Source: Coralloluteibacterium stylophorae (GTDB lineage Bacteria; Pseudomonadota; Gammaproteobacteria; Xanthomonadales; Xanthomonadaceae). Taken from it: 64,000 nucleotides of DNA. The stretch lies in the NCBI RefSeq assembly GCF_018122625.2, contig NZ_JAGQFT020000005.1:124001-188000 (forward strand), in the 5' to 3' direction. Numbering within the stretch: position 1 is the stretch's first letter; each line of letters begins with the position of its first letter. The position numbers and the translations under genes were made by a program. A model generated the notes under the pieces. That model saw only the letters and a list, made by a program, of their open reading frames with translations, was not told the DNA's origin and made no database searches. Positions 1-7,686 of the stretch are shown one piece after another.

Positions 1-362
1 CCGTGCCTGCCGTGGTGCGCGGCGCGGCGGACCGGACCACCGACTGGACGATCAGGGCGGAGGCCGGGCCCGCGCGCATCGCCATCGATCCGGTGCTGTC
101 CCTGTCCTCCCTGGTCATGGTGCGCGACGCGGTGCGCGCCGGCGTCGGCGCCGGCCGGCTCCCGGTGTCCCTGGTGGGTCGCGACCTCGCCGACGGCAGC
201 CTCGTGCACTGGGGCGACGTCGACGGACCGGAGATCGCGCTGTGGGCGCTCTACCCCTCGCGACGGTTGCTGAGCGCCCGCGTGGGCGCCTTCCTCGACT
301 ACCTGAGGGCGGCCTTCCCCCGCGGCACGCCGGAGGAACTCGCCGCCCACCTCCACGGGTGA
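1..362 (+). CDS. LysR-family transcriptional regulator, C-terminal part (5' end outside window)
   Basis: The reading frame is open from the first base and ends at a TGA at 360-362, so only about 119 C-terminal residues are seen. They match the end of a LysR effector-binding domain: the segment around residues 30-55 (DPVLSLSSLVMVRDAVRAG) followed by LPVSLVGRDLADGSLVHW has the usual layout of the second lobe, where a hydrophobic strand and a helix precede a GIGRLP-like turn, here AGVGAGRLP. The tail ALYPSRRLLSARVGAFLDYLRAAF is the standard LysR C-terminal helix. The DNA-binding helix-turn-helix lies upstream of the window, so neither target nor effector can be judged. A small gene follows 12 nt later. 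Confidence 0.85.
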   Translation, partial: VPAVVRGAADRTTDWTIRAEAGPARIAIDPVLSLSSLVMVRDAVRAGVGAGRLPVSLVGRDLADGSLVHWGDVDGPEIALWALYPSRRLLSARVGAFLDYLRAAFPRGTPEELAAHLHG

Positions 363-374
363 CGGAGAACCACG

Positions 375-731
375 ATGCCGCTTTCGGACGAGGAGGTGGA
401 CCTGCGCCGGGCGGTGTGGAGCGCTCTTTCCGAGCTCTACCTGGACACCGAACCGCCGTGGGAGGCGGTCGCCGCCACGTGCGCGGCCTCGCCGTTCTCG
501 CTGGACGCGCTGCGGCGCATCCTCTTCGACGAGGTCGATCCGGTGCTGCGCTTCAACATGAGCTCGGTGGCGGGCGTGTGGCAGGGCTTCGACGAGGCGT
601 GGCTGGTCGCCGCGATCCGCGCCCGCCGTCGGCGGCCGTGGCCGCGCCTGGCATGGTTCGAAGAGCGCCGCTATCCGTGGCGCGAGCTGCGCCCGCTCGT
701 CGTGGCGAAGCGGCGGCCGGATGTCCCGTGA
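375..731 (+). CDS. Small conserved cytosolic protein of unknown function (DUF7079-like)
   Basis: This 118-residue protein starts at ATG 375 behind a GGAG 7 nt upstream and only 12 nt after the LysR stop, so it is probably co-transcribed. It has no signal peptide or membrane segment. The N-terminal half (LRRAVWSALSELYLDTE, then a block reading ASPFSLDALRRILFDEV) and the centre (SVAGVWQGFDEAWL) resemble my recollection of the DUF7079 family, which has no known function. The C-terminus is rich in Arg and Trp. The domain assignment is from memory and moderately sure; the gene call itself is supported by the ribosome binding site and good codon periodicity. Confidence 0.65.
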   Translation: MPLSDEEVDLRRAVWSALSELYLDTEPPWEAVAATCAASPFSLDALRRILFDEVDPVLRFNMSSVAGVWQGFDEAWLVAAIRARRRRPWPRLAWFEERRYPWRELRPLVVAKRRPDVP

Positions 732-813
732 CGTTGCCCGGGCAAGCCGGAGCGGGCCGCGTCCGTGCCGGCGACCCTGTAGCCTCCGCGCAGGATGCAG
801 GCGGGGGACGGGC

Positions 814-1437
814 GTGATCGGTCGAACGGCGGCACGTGCGGCGGGCATCGCCGCGATCGTGGCGGTGCTGGCGCTGCAGGCCTTCAACAGCTTCGGGTGC
901 TACGGCCACGATGCCGGCCAGTTCCTGCTGGCCACGGTCATGTTCCTGGGGGTGCCGCTGGTGCCGGCGGTCGTGGCGTTGTTCACCGCCAATCCGCTGC
1001 GCGCGGTCGGCGCCTGCCTGCTGTTGGCGCCGTGGCTGCTGCTGGCCTTCCACGTCGACTGCGTGCGCCCCGCCGCGGCCGACGCCTCGATGGTGTACGT
1101 GTCGGTCCTGCTCTGGGGCACGCCCTGCGCGGTCGCCGGCGCGCTCCTGACCGGGCCGGCGATGCGTCTGCTCGGGGTCGCGGTGGCCCCGGATCCGCCG
1201 CCGCGCCGCGACCGACGCCCGGCGGACGCCGCCCCGCCCGTGCGGACCCGCCACCGTCGCCGCCTGCGCCGCCACCCACGCGCCGGTGCGCGCCGCGCCG
1301 CATCGATGAGCCTGGTTCACGAGTCCTTGCGGATTCCATCGGGTAGTCGCGCGGATGGGCAGTCGTTAGCTTCACCGCCACGCGATGCGGCGTCGTGCGC
1401 AATCGCCAAACCCATTTCCATCAAGGCAGGAGGTCAC
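814..1437 (+). CDS. Predicted four-helix membrane protein frame with no stop codon before the cupin gene
   Basis: From GTG 814 (GGGGGA a few bases upstream) the frame encodes four clear hydrophobic segments: about residues 5-20, 31-55, 60-80 and 88-112, with short polar loops containing HVDCVRP. After about residue 130 it becomes an Arg/Pro-rich stretch without protein-like character and, with no stop codon, runs directly into the cupin start at 1438 in the same frame. Either the membrane protein ends by a frameshift near 1200-1240 (shifting by one frame gives a stop at 1346), or a sequence error removed its stop, or the segment is not translated. The end coordinate given is only the base before the cupin start. 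A 370-residue natural fusion is unlikely because the cupin begins with a signal peptide and its own strong ribosome binding site. Confidence 0.35.
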
Positions 1438-1923
1438 ATGAAGCGCATCGCGGTGCTCACGATCGCGGCGTCGCTCGCATTCCCCGTCCTGGCCATCGCC
1501 CAAGAGGAGCATCCGATGGACATCATCCGTGGCGACGAGGCAGCGCAGAGCAAGGGGCCGGAGGAGTATTTCACCGGCGAGGTCACCATCTCCTCGCAGT
1601 TCCAGCGCGACGCGCCGTCGCGGCTGACCGGCGCCATCGTCAGCTTCTCGCCGGGCGCGCGCACCGCCTGGCACACGCATCCGCTCGGGCAGACGCTGTT
1701 CGTAACCGCGGGCACCGGCTGGACCCAGTGCGAGGGTGGGCCGATCGTCGAGTTCGAGGCCGGCGACACCCTGTACTGCCCGCCGGGCCACAAGCACTGG
1801 CACGGCGCCACCCCGAACAGCGCGATGACCCACATCGCGGTGCAGGAAGCGCTCGACGGCAAGAACGTGACGTGGCTGGAGAAGGTCAGCGACGAGGACT
1901 ACCTGCGCGGCCCGGAGCGCTGA
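1438..1923 (+). CDS. Exported cupin-domain protein
   Basis: The protein has 161 residues. The start is chosen at ATG 1438 because AGGAGG lies at 1428-1433 and the first 21 residues form a signal peptide (KR, then a hydrophobic core, then AIAQ). The mature part is a single small beta-barrel: GAIVSFSPGARTAWHTHPLGQ is cupin motif 1 with the metal-binding His pair, and the second motif reads PPGHKHWHG. Proteins of this type, carboxymuconolactone-decarboxylase or quercetinase-like small cupins, are often called cupin domain-containing without a proven reaction. The tautomerase gene starts 4 nt after its stop, so the two are one operon, possibly handling small aromatic or keto-enol compounds (inference). 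Confidence 0.85.
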   Translation: MKRIAVLTIAASLAFPVLAIAQEEHPMDIIRGDEAAQSKGPEEYFTGEVTISSQFQRDAPSRLTGAIVSFSPGARTAWHTHPLGQTLFVTAGTGWTQCEGGPIVEFEAGDTLYCPPGHKHWHGATPNSAMTHIAVQEALDGKNVTWLEKVSDEDYLRGPER

Positions 1924-1927
1924 TCCG

Positions 1928-2173
1928 ATGCCGCACGTCGTGGTGAAGCTGTGGCCGGGCAAGACCCCGGACCAGAAGGCGCGCCTGACCGAGGCCATCG
2001 TGCGCGAGGTGACCGGCATCCTCGGCTACGGCCGTGATGCGGTCTCCGTCGGGTTCGAGGAGGTCGCGGCCGGCGACTGGGACGAGCTCGTGTTCCGGCC
2101 CGACATCCTCGACCGGTGGGACCGTCTCACCAAGCAGCCCGGCTACGGCGAGCGCCCGCAGCACGGGGCCTGA
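1928..2173 (+). CDS. Tautomerase family protein (4-oxalocrotonate tautomerase-like)
   Basis: An 81-residue cytosolic protein beginning Met-Pro-His-Val-Val-Val-Lys-Leu. In this superfamily Met is removed and Pro-1 becomes the catalytic base that moves a proton between enol and keto forms. The rest fits the beta-alpha-beta fold: strand PHVVVKLWPG, helix TPDQKARLTEAIVREVTGILG, and a second strand AVSVGFEEV. The C-terminus (DIL..WDRLTKQPGY) is characteristic of a PptA-like or short monomer subgroup. It lies 4 nt downstream of the cupin stop. The substrate is not known. Confidence 0.85.
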   Translation: MPHVVVKLWPGKTPDQKARLTEAIVREVTGILGYGRDAVSVGFEEVAAGDWDELVFRPDILDRWDRLTKQPGYGERPQHGA

Positions 2174-2310
2174 GCCACCGGCCCCGGCACGCCGACGGCG
2201 GTCCGGGATGCCTCTGCCGCGCCCGCCGCCGCGATCCGGCGGCGACGCGGCCGGCTCCGGCGCCGCTCCGGCGCCGCACCGGTGCCGGCAGCCCGGACGC
2301 CGGGCGCGTC

Positions 2311-2583
2311 CTAACGCAGATAGGACTTCAGCAGCGCCCCGATCGTCTCGACCTCGGCCTCGCGCTGCGCATCGCTCAGGCCCGGTGCCGCCACGTGGTG
2401 GCGCAGGTGCGCGTCTAGCACCTTGACGGTCAGCCCGTTGAGCGCGCCTCGCACCGCCGCGAGCTGCTGCAGCACGGCCGCGCAGTCCGCGCCGGCGAGC
2501 AGGGCGCGCTCCAGCGCGCCGACCTGACCGCCCAGCCTGCGCGCCCGCGCGAGCATGGCCTTGTCTCCGGCGATGTGGGCCAT
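2311..2583 (-). CDS. dmeR: Ni(II)/Co(II)-responsive repressor of the RcnR/CsoR/FrmR family
   Basis: A 90-residue all-helical regulator. The residues that bind nickel and cobalt in E. coli RcnR are conserved: His3, Cys34, His59 and His63 (RcnR H3, C35, H60, H64), the H-C-H-H signature that separates metal sensors from FrmR-like formaldehyde sensors. The core reads DCAAVLQQLAAVRGALNGL, which is very close to RcnR. The gene is divergent from a CDF transporter, and the 45-bp gap holds a perfect RcnR-type operator (see 2598-2616). This dmeR-dmeF pairing is known from rhizobia, where DmeR represses dmeF until Co or Ni binds. The start at 2583 leaves the operator 15 nt upstream, so autorepression is expected. 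Confidence 0.9.
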   Translation of the reverse strand: MAHIAGDKAMLARARRLGGQVGALERALLAGADCAAVLQQLAAVRGALNGLTVKVLDAHLRHHVAAPGLSDAQREAEVETIGALLKSYLR

Positions 2584-2597
2584 AAGCAGCTCCCCGA

Positions 2598-2616
2598 TAT
2601 ACTGCCCCCCAGTATA
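2598..2616. promoter_or_regulatory. RcnR/DmeR operator between dmeR and dmeF
   Basis: Read on the minus strand the site is TATACT-GGGGGG-C-AGTATA, an exact match to the TACT-G6-N-AGTA recognition sequence established for RcnR, with arms extended to six bases. It lies 15 nt upstream of dmeR and 13 nt upstream of the dmeF start codon, so one repressor tetramer bound here would cover both promoters. The run of G/C flanked by AT-rich arms stands out sharply in this GC-rich sequence. Confidence 0.9.
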
Positions 2617-2628
2617 CGAGGAGCCGCC

Positions 2629-3588
2629 ATGGAGACCGCATCCGCCCGCTACCAGTGCCAGCTTCCGGTGCCCGGCAACCCGATGGGCGAGCGCGGCACG
2701 CGGCGGGCGATTGCGCTGACCCTGGCGATGATGGTGGTGGAGATCGCGGGCGGGTGGATCTTCAACTCCATGGCCCTGCTCGCCGACGGCTGGCACATGA
2801 GTTCGCACGCGCTGGCGCTGGGCCTGGCGGCGCTGGCCTACATGGCGGCGCGACGCTGGTCCGGCGACCGTCGCTTCGCCTTCGGTACGTGGAAGATCGA
2901 GATCCTCGGTGGCTACACCAGCGCCCTGCTGCTGCTGGGCGTGGCTGCGCTGATGTGGGTGCAGTCGGCCCAGCGCCTGCTGAGCCCGCAGGCGATCGCC
3001 TACGAGCAGGCCATGGCCATCGCCGCGCTGGGGCTGGTGGTCAACCTGGTCTGCGCGTGGCTGCTGCGTGGCGGACATCACCACCACCATCATCACCACG
3101 GCCACGCCCATCACCACCACGACCACCACGGGCACGGCCACGCGCACGGCCACACCGACCTCAACCTGCGTGCCGCCTACCTGCACGTGCTGGCGGATGC
3201 GCTGACCTCGGTGCTGGCGATCGTCGCGCTCGCCGGGGGCAGGGCCCTGGGCTGGCAGTGGCTCGACCCGTTGGTGGGCATCGTCGGCGGCACCCTGGTC
3301 GCGGTGTGGGCGGTGGGCCTGCTGCGCGACAGCGGCCGGGTCCTGCTGGATGCGGAGATGGACGCGCCGCTCGCCGACGAGATCGCCCGGGCCGCCGGCG
3401 CGACGGGTGCCGTCCTGCGCGACCTGCACGTCTGGCGCGTCGGCGCGGGGCACTACGCCTGCATCGTCGCCATCGAGGGCGGCGCGGGTGCCGCCCGCGC
3501 CCTGCGGCGCGCCCTCGCCGAGCACGAGGAACTGGTACACGTCAGCGTGGACTGCGGCTGTGCGACCGATTCCCCGGCCGTGGCGTGA
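2629..3588 (+). CDS. dmeF: Cation diffusion facilitator exporting Co(II)/Ni(II) (DmeF type)
   Basis: A 319-residue inner-membrane antiporter starting at ATG 2629 with GAGGAG five bases upstream. It has six predicted membrane helices. Helix 2 carries ADGWHMSSHALAL and helix 5 HVLADALTSVLAI, the His/Asp metal site in the form typical of DmeF. Between them, at about residues 145-180, lies a loop with about 19 His mixed with Gly and Asp, a metal-collecting segment. A cytosolic C-terminal domain follows, ending in CGCA. CDF proteins expel divalent metal in exchange for protons. The divergent dmeR and its operator point to induction by Ni or Co rather than Zn. The His-rich loop could also accept other soft metals, so specificity is inferred from the regulator. 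Confidence 0.9.
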   Translation: METASARYQCQLPVPGNPMGERGTRRAIALTLAMMVVEIAGGWIFNSMALLADGWHMSSHALALGLAALAYMAARRWSGDRRFAFGTWKIEILGGYTSALLLLGVAALMWVQSAQRLLSPQAIAYEQAMAIAALGLVVNLVCAWLLRGGHHHHHHHHGHAHHHHDHHGHGHAHGHTDLNLRAAYLHVLADALTSVLAIVALAGGRALGWQWLDPLVGIVGGTLVAVWAVGLLRDSGRVLLDAEMDAPLADEIARAAGATGAVLRDLHVWRVGAGHYACIVAIEGGAGAARALRRALAEHEELVHVSVDCGCATDSPAVA

Positions 3589-3626
3589 GTCCTCGCGCCG
3601 GCGACACTGCCGGCCGTGCGACCGGA

Positions 3627-4370
3627 TCAGCGTCCGCTATCGGCAGGGGGCCCGACGGCGCCGGACGCCGCCGCCAGTGCCCGCGCGGCGTGGTCCTCCT
3701 TGCGCTCGCTGTAGCGGCTGGTGAGGTGGTCACTGCGGTCGCGGACGAGCAGGGTGAACTTCACCAGTTCCTCCATCACGTCGACGACGCGGTCGTAGTA
3801 GGCCGAGGGCTTCATGCGGCCCTCGCCGTCGAACTCCTGCCAGGCCTTCGGCACCGACGACTGGTTGGGAATCGTCACCATGCGCATCCAGCGGCCGAGG
3901 AGGCGCAGCGCGTTGACCACGTTGAACGACTGCGAGCCGCCGCACACCTGCATGACCGCCAGGGTGCGGCCCTGGGTCGGGCGCATGCCGCCGCTCTCCA
4001 GCGGCAGCCAGTCGATCTGGTTCTTGAACACCGCGGTCGGCGCGCCGTGGCGCTCGGGGCTCACCCAGACCTGGCCCTCGGACCACTGCGACAGCCCGCG
4101 CAGCTCCTGCACCTTCGGATCTGTGGCGGCGACGCTGTCGAGGAGCGGCAGTCCGTGCGGATCGAACAGCCGCGTCTCGGCCCCCAGTGCATGGAGCAGA
4201 CGCTGCGCCTCGAGCGCGAGCTTGCGGCTGTAGGACTCGGGTCGCAGCGAACCGTATAGGACGAGGATGCGCGGCGGGTGCGTACTGCCGGCGAGCCGCA
4301 GTGCGTCGAGGCCCGGAACCTGGAAAGCCTCCGGGAGGACGTTGGGGAGGTGAGGGGCCATGGCTTGCAT
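3627..4370 (-). CDS. arsH: Arsenical resistance protein ArsH, NADPH-dependent FMN reductase
   Basis: A 247-residue flavodoxin-fold protein. The phosphate-binding loop [16 protein letters not shown] (about residues 40-55) binds FMN, and the conserved ArsH segments [21 protein letters not shown] and [23 protein letters not shown] follow. ArsH enzymes oxidise trivalent organoarsenicals such as methylarsenite to less toxic pentavalent forms and can reduce quinones or chromate. The gene is divergent from arsR across a 29-bp gap that contains the ArsR operator, so it should be induced together with arsR-arsC-acr3. The start could be ATG 4370 or ATG 4361; neither has a clear ribosome binding site. 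Confidence 0.92.
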   Translation of the reverse strand: MQAMAPHLPNVLPEAFQVPGLDALRLAGSTHPPRILVLYGSLRPESYSRKLALEAQRLLHALGAETRLFDPHGLPLLDSVAATDPKVQELRGLSQWSEGQVWVSPERHGAPTAVFKNQIDWLPLESGGMRPTQGRTLAVMQVCGGSQSFNVVNALRLLGRWMRMVTIPNQSSVPKAWQEFDGEGRMKPSAYYDRVVDVMEELVKFTLLVRDRSDHLTSRYSERKEDHAARALAAASGAVGPPADSGR

Positions 4371-4381
4371 CGATCAGATAA

Positions 4382-4405
4382 TTCCATCATTCTAGAAACA
4401 TGGAA
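4382..4405. promoter_or_regulatory. Palindromic ArsR operator overlapping the arsR start codon
   Basis: The 24-bp stretch reads TTCCAT-CA-TTCTAGAA-AC-ATGGAA: a near-perfect palindrome with only the two CA/AC pairs mismatched. It spans the gap between divergent arsH and arsR and includes the ATG of arsR (4400-4402). A GATAAT at 4377-4382 makes a good -10 box for a transcript starting about 10 nt before arsR. Position and symmetry fit the two-fold binding of an ArsR dimer and repression of both directions. This assignment is inference from context, not a match to a published consensus. Confidence 0.75.
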
Positions 4406-4726
4406 CACGAAGCCGCAACCCACGCCCTTTCCGCCCTCGGCCACGCCACCCGCCTGGCGGTGTTCCGGCTGCTGGTCGAGGCCGGCCACGGCGGCCGCCT
4501 CGCCGGCGACATTGCGACGGCGCTGGGGCTGCCAGGCGCGACGCTGTCCTTCCACCTGAAGGAGCTTTCCGCGGCGGGGCTGGTCGTCGGCGAGCAGCGT
4601 GGCCGGACCATCCGCTACCGCGCGGACTTCGCGGCGATGGACGCGCTGCTCGCCTACCTCACCCGCAACTGCTGCGCCGGCGACGGCAGCTGCGCGCCCG
4701 CGCCGCGCTGCCCGCCGCCGGCCTGA
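4400..4726 (+). CDS. arsR: ArsR-family arsenite-responsive repressor
   Basis: A 108-residue winged-helix protein: [16 protein letters not shown] is the conserved ArsR N-terminal helix, and [17 protein letters not shown] is the recognition helix. The As(III) site is not the classic CVC in the DNA-binding helix. Instead Cys91, Cys92 and Cys98 (NCCAGDGSC), plus Cys104, lie at the C-terminus. Their 1- and 6-residue spacing matches the C95-C96-C102 site of Acidithiobacillus ferrooxidans ArsR. No Shine-Dalgarno precedes ATG 4400, and the operator covers the start codon, so the mRNA is probably leaderless or nearly so. First gene of arsR-arsC-acr3. Confidence 0.92.
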   Translation: MEHEAATHALSALGHATRLAVFRLLVEAGHGGRLAGDIATALGLPGATLSFHLKELSAAGLVVGEQRGRTIRYRADFAAMDALLAYLTRNCCAGDGSCAPAPRCPPPA

Positions 4727-4753
4727 AGTCGTCCCGTCCCCCAGGAACATCCC

Positions 4754-5245
4754 ATGCCACGACGCGTCCTCTTCCTCTGTACCGGCAACTCCGCCCGCAG
4801 TGTGCTGGCGGAGGCAACGCTACGCGCCTGGGGCGCCGGTCGCTACGAAAGCTTCAGCGCCGGCAGCCATCCCACCGGGACGGTCAATCCCTACGCGATC
4901 GCCCAGCTCGAGCGCGAAGGGGTCCCGGCGCACGGCCTGCGCAGCAAGTCCTGGGACGCGTTCGCCGCGGAGGGAGCACCCGGCATGGATCTGGTCGTCA
5001 CCGTCTGCGACGCCGCGGCGGCCGAGGCCTGCCCGGTCGTGTTCGGCGACTTCGTGCGCGTGCACTGGGGCCTGTTCGACCCCGCGGGCGTCGAGGGCGA
5101 CGACGAGGCGAAGCGCGAGGCCTTCGCGCGGGCGCACGCCATCATCCGCAACCGCCTGCGCGCCTTCCTCGCGCTCCCCGATACGCTGTGGGAGGACCGC
5201 GACGGGATGCAGGCGGCGCTGGCGTCGATCGCGGAGCTCGAATGA
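4754..5245 (+). CDS. arsC: Arsenate reductase of the low-molecular-weight phosphatase type
   Basis: A 163-residue cytosolic enzyme that reduces arsenate to arsenite. The P-loop CTGNSARS begins at catalytic Cys9 (CX5R-S). Two further Cys, C85 and C93 ([13 protein letters not shown]), lie where pI258-type ArsC proteins keep the pair that relays electrons to thioredoxin, although the spacing here is one residue longer. HWGLFDPA and the DDEAKREAF helix are typical of the family. It sits 27 nt after arsR and its stop overlaps the acr3 start (ATGA at 5242-5245), so product arsenite would be passed on for export by the next gene. Dependence on thioredoxin is inferred. Confidence 0.92.
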   Translation: MPRRVLFLCTGNSARSVLAEATLRAWGAGRYESFSAGSHPTGTVNPYAIAQLEREGVPAHGLRSKSWDAFAAEGAPGMDLVVTVCDAAAAEACPVVFGDFVRVHWGLFDPAGVEGDDEAKREAFARAHAIIRNRLRAFLALPDTLWEDRDGMQAALASIAELE

Positions 5246-6297
5246 GCGCCTCCACGCCCGTCCGGCTGTCCTTCCTCGACCGCTACCTGACGCTGTGGAT
5301 CTTCGCGGCGATGGCGCTGGGCGTGGGGCTCGGCGCCGCGTTCGACGGCTTGCCGCACGCACTCGACGCGCTGTCCTGGGGCGGCACCAACGTGCCGATC
5401 GCCGTCGGCCTGATCCTGATGATGTATCCGCCGCTGGCCCGGGTGCGCTATGCCGAGCTGCCGACGGTGTTCCGCGACCGCCGCGTGCTCGCGCTGTCGC
5501 TGGTGCAGAACTGGATCGTCGGCCCGGTCCTGATGTTCGGCCTTGCGGTGCTGTTCCTGCGCGACCAGCCCGAATACATGACCGGCCTGATCCTGATCGG
5601 GCTGGCGCGCTGCATCGCGATGGTGCTGGTGTGGAACCAGCTCGCCCACGGCGACGGGCAGTACGTGGCCGGGCTGGTGGCCTTCAACTCGATCTTCCAG
5701 ATCCTGTTCTTCAGCGCGTACGCGTGGTTCTTCCTCACCTGGCTGCCGCCGGTGTTCGGACTGCAGGGCAGCGTCGTCGACGTCGGCATGGGGACCATCG
5801 CCCGGGCGGTGCTGGTGTACCTGGGCATCCCCTTCCTCGCCGGCTTCCTGACCCGCACGCTGCTGACCCGGACGCGCGGGACCGAGTGGTACGAGCGCCG
5901 GTTCCTGCCGGCGATCGGCCCGGTCACGCTGGCGGCGCTGCTGTTCACCATCGTCGCCATGTTCAGCCTCAAGGGCGGCGACCTGCTGCGCATCCCGCTG
6001 GATGCGGTGCGGATCGCGATCCCGCTGACGCTCTACTTCCTGATCCAGTTCGGCGTCAGCTTCTGGATGGGCCGGCTGATCGCCAAGGACCATCCGCGCA
6101 CCACGGCGATCGCCTTCACCGCGGCGGGCAACAACTTCGAGCTGGCCATCGCCGTGGCCATCGCTGCCTTCGGGCTCGCCTCACCGGTGGCATTCGCCGC
6201 GGTGATCGGCCCGCTGGTCGAGGTGCCGGTTCTGGTCCTGCTGGTCCACGTCGCCCTGCGGCTGCGCCGCGGGGCAGGGGAGCCGCCGGGGCGCTAG
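5242..6297 (+). CDS. acr3: Arsenite efflux permease Acr3
   Basis: A 351-residue inner-membrane protein with ten predicted helices, of the BASS/Acr3 family that expels As(III) using the proton gradient. The helix-4 signature [18 protein letters not shown] carries the Cys essential in characterised Acr3 proteins. [21 protein letters not shown] and the terminal [19 protein letters not shown] are family hallmarks. The start ATG 5242 overlaps the arsC stop by four bases, showing translational coupling. Databases often label such proteins ArsB, but the sequence is not of the 12-helix ArsB type. Confidence 0.93.
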   Translation: MSASTPVRLSFLDRYLTLWIFAAMALGVGLGAAFDGLPHALDALSWGGTNVPIAVGLILMMYPPLARVRYAELPTVFRDRRVLALSLVQNWIVGPVLMFGLAVLFLRDQPEYMTGLILIGLARCIAMVLVWNQLAHGDGQYVAGLVAFNSIFQILFFSAYAWFFLTWLPPVFGLQGSVVDVGMGTIARAVLVYLGIPFLAGFLTRTLLTRTRGTEWYERRFLPAIGPVTLAALLFTIVAMFSLKGGDLLRIPLDAVRIAIPLTLYFLIQFGVSFWMGRLIAKDHPRTTAIAFTAAGNNFELAIAVAIAAFGLASPVAFAAVIGPLVEVPVLVLLVHVALRLRRGAGEPPGR

Positions 6298-6324
6298 CAT
6301 CGCGCAGCCCGTCAAGGACGCCCC

Positions 6325-7598
6325 GTGCGCATCCTGATCCTCACCCTCGGCTCCCATGGCGACGTGCAGCCCTATGTCGCGCTCGGGCGCGGCCTCGCCG
6401 CCGCCGGCCATGCGCCGAGCCTGTGCACCAGCCTGCACTTCGAACCGTTCGTACGCGCGCACGGCCTCGAGTACAGCCCGATGCGCGACGACTTCGTCGC
6501 GCTGGCGACATCGGCCGAGGGCCGCGCGGCGCTGCGCGGCATGCGCCACCTTCCGGGGACGCTGCGCGTGGTGGCGCGCCTGCTGCGCCGGGCACGCAGC
6601 CTGCAGCGCGACGTGCTGCGCGACGCCTGGCAGGCGGTGCAGGCGCGGCGACCCGAGGTGATCGTGTTCCACCCCAAGCTGGCCGGCGCCATCGACATGG
6701 CCCATGCCGTCGGTGCGCGGCCGGTGCTGGCACCGCTGTTCCCGCAGCCGGTGCCGACCGCGGCCTTCCCCGCCGTAGGCATTCCCGACCTGCCGCTGGG
6801 CCCGGCCTACCGGCGCGCGACCTACCGGCTCGTCCATGCACTGACCGGGCGCATCGCCGGCGGTTCGCTGCAGGACTGGCGCCGCGCGCGCAGCGACTCG
6901 ACCTGCTGCGCGGACTCGACGGCCGTCCGGTGCCGGTGCTGCACGGCTACAGCCCGAGCCTGTGCCCGCGGCCCGACGACTGGCCGGCACAGGCGCAGGT
7001 GACCGGAGCCTGGCCGCTGGCGGCGGGCGAGGGCTGGGCGCCGTCGCCCGCGCTGCAGGCCTTCCTCGATGCCGGTCCCGCTCCGGTCTACATCGGCTTC
7101 GGCAGCATGGGCGACACCGATCCGGCACGGACCACGCGCATCGCGCTCGAGGCGCTGGCCCGCGCTGGACGGCGTGGGCTGATCGCGACCGGCTGGGGCG
7201 GACTGCGTGCGGACGCGCTGCCCGACGATGTCTTCGCCATCGACCACGCGCCGCATGACTGGCTGTTCGCGCGCATGGCCGCGGTGGTGCACCACGGCGG
7301 CGCCGGCACCACGCACGCTGTGCTGCGCGCGGGGCGCGGCAGCGTGATCTGCCCGTTCTTCGGCGACCAGCCGTTCTGGGGCCGGCGCGTGTACGCGCTG
7401 GGTGCGGCGCCAGCGCCGATCGCGCAGCGCAGGCTGTCCGCGCCGGCGCTGGCGGCCGCGATCGAGGCCGCGACCGGCGACGCCGTCGCCACGCGTGCGC
7501 AGGCGCTGGGCGCCCGGCTGCGGGAGGAGGACGGTGTCGCTACCGCGGTGCGCTGCATCGGGCGCCTGGCCCGGTGCACTCCGCGCGGCCGACCATGA
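6325..7598 (+). pseudogene. Glycosyltransferase of the UDP-glycosyltransferase/sterol-glucosyltransferase type, frameshifted
   Basis: Two overlapping frames together make one protein of about 423 residues. The first (6325 to about 6890) has the GT-B N-terminal domain with LGSHGDVQPYVALGRGLAAAGH. The second (about 6890 to 7598) has the C-terminal nucleotide-sugar domain with VYIGFGSMG and the donor-binding signature HHGGAGTTHAVLRAGRGSVICPFFGDQPFW. The break lies in the CG run near 6880-6893. Removing one CG dinucleotide restores a smooth reading, SLQDWRRAQRLDLLRG, so the gene has either a two-base slippage expansion or an assembly error. If read as it stands, translation stops at 7002 after 225 residues. 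The acceptor is unknown; relatives glycosylate lipids, sterols or macrolides. The RIO kinase follows in the same direction. Confidence 0.8.
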
Positions 7599-7686
7599 AC
7601 GCGCACGGGTCGCGCCTGCGGCCGGCGCCGCGTCCACGGGCGCGCTGTCCCATACTGTCGGCCGCACTCGCTCCTGCCCCGACCGG

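Noticed and set aside
42-817. Alternative frames across the LysR and DUF7079-like genes
   Set aside because: Arg/Pro/Gly-rich translations without protein character; shadows of the genes reported.
3070-3160. Run of His codons in dmeF resembling a cloning His-tag
   Set aside because: It is an internal loop mixed with Gly, Ala and Asp codons at the place where DmeF proteins carry their natural His-rich loop.
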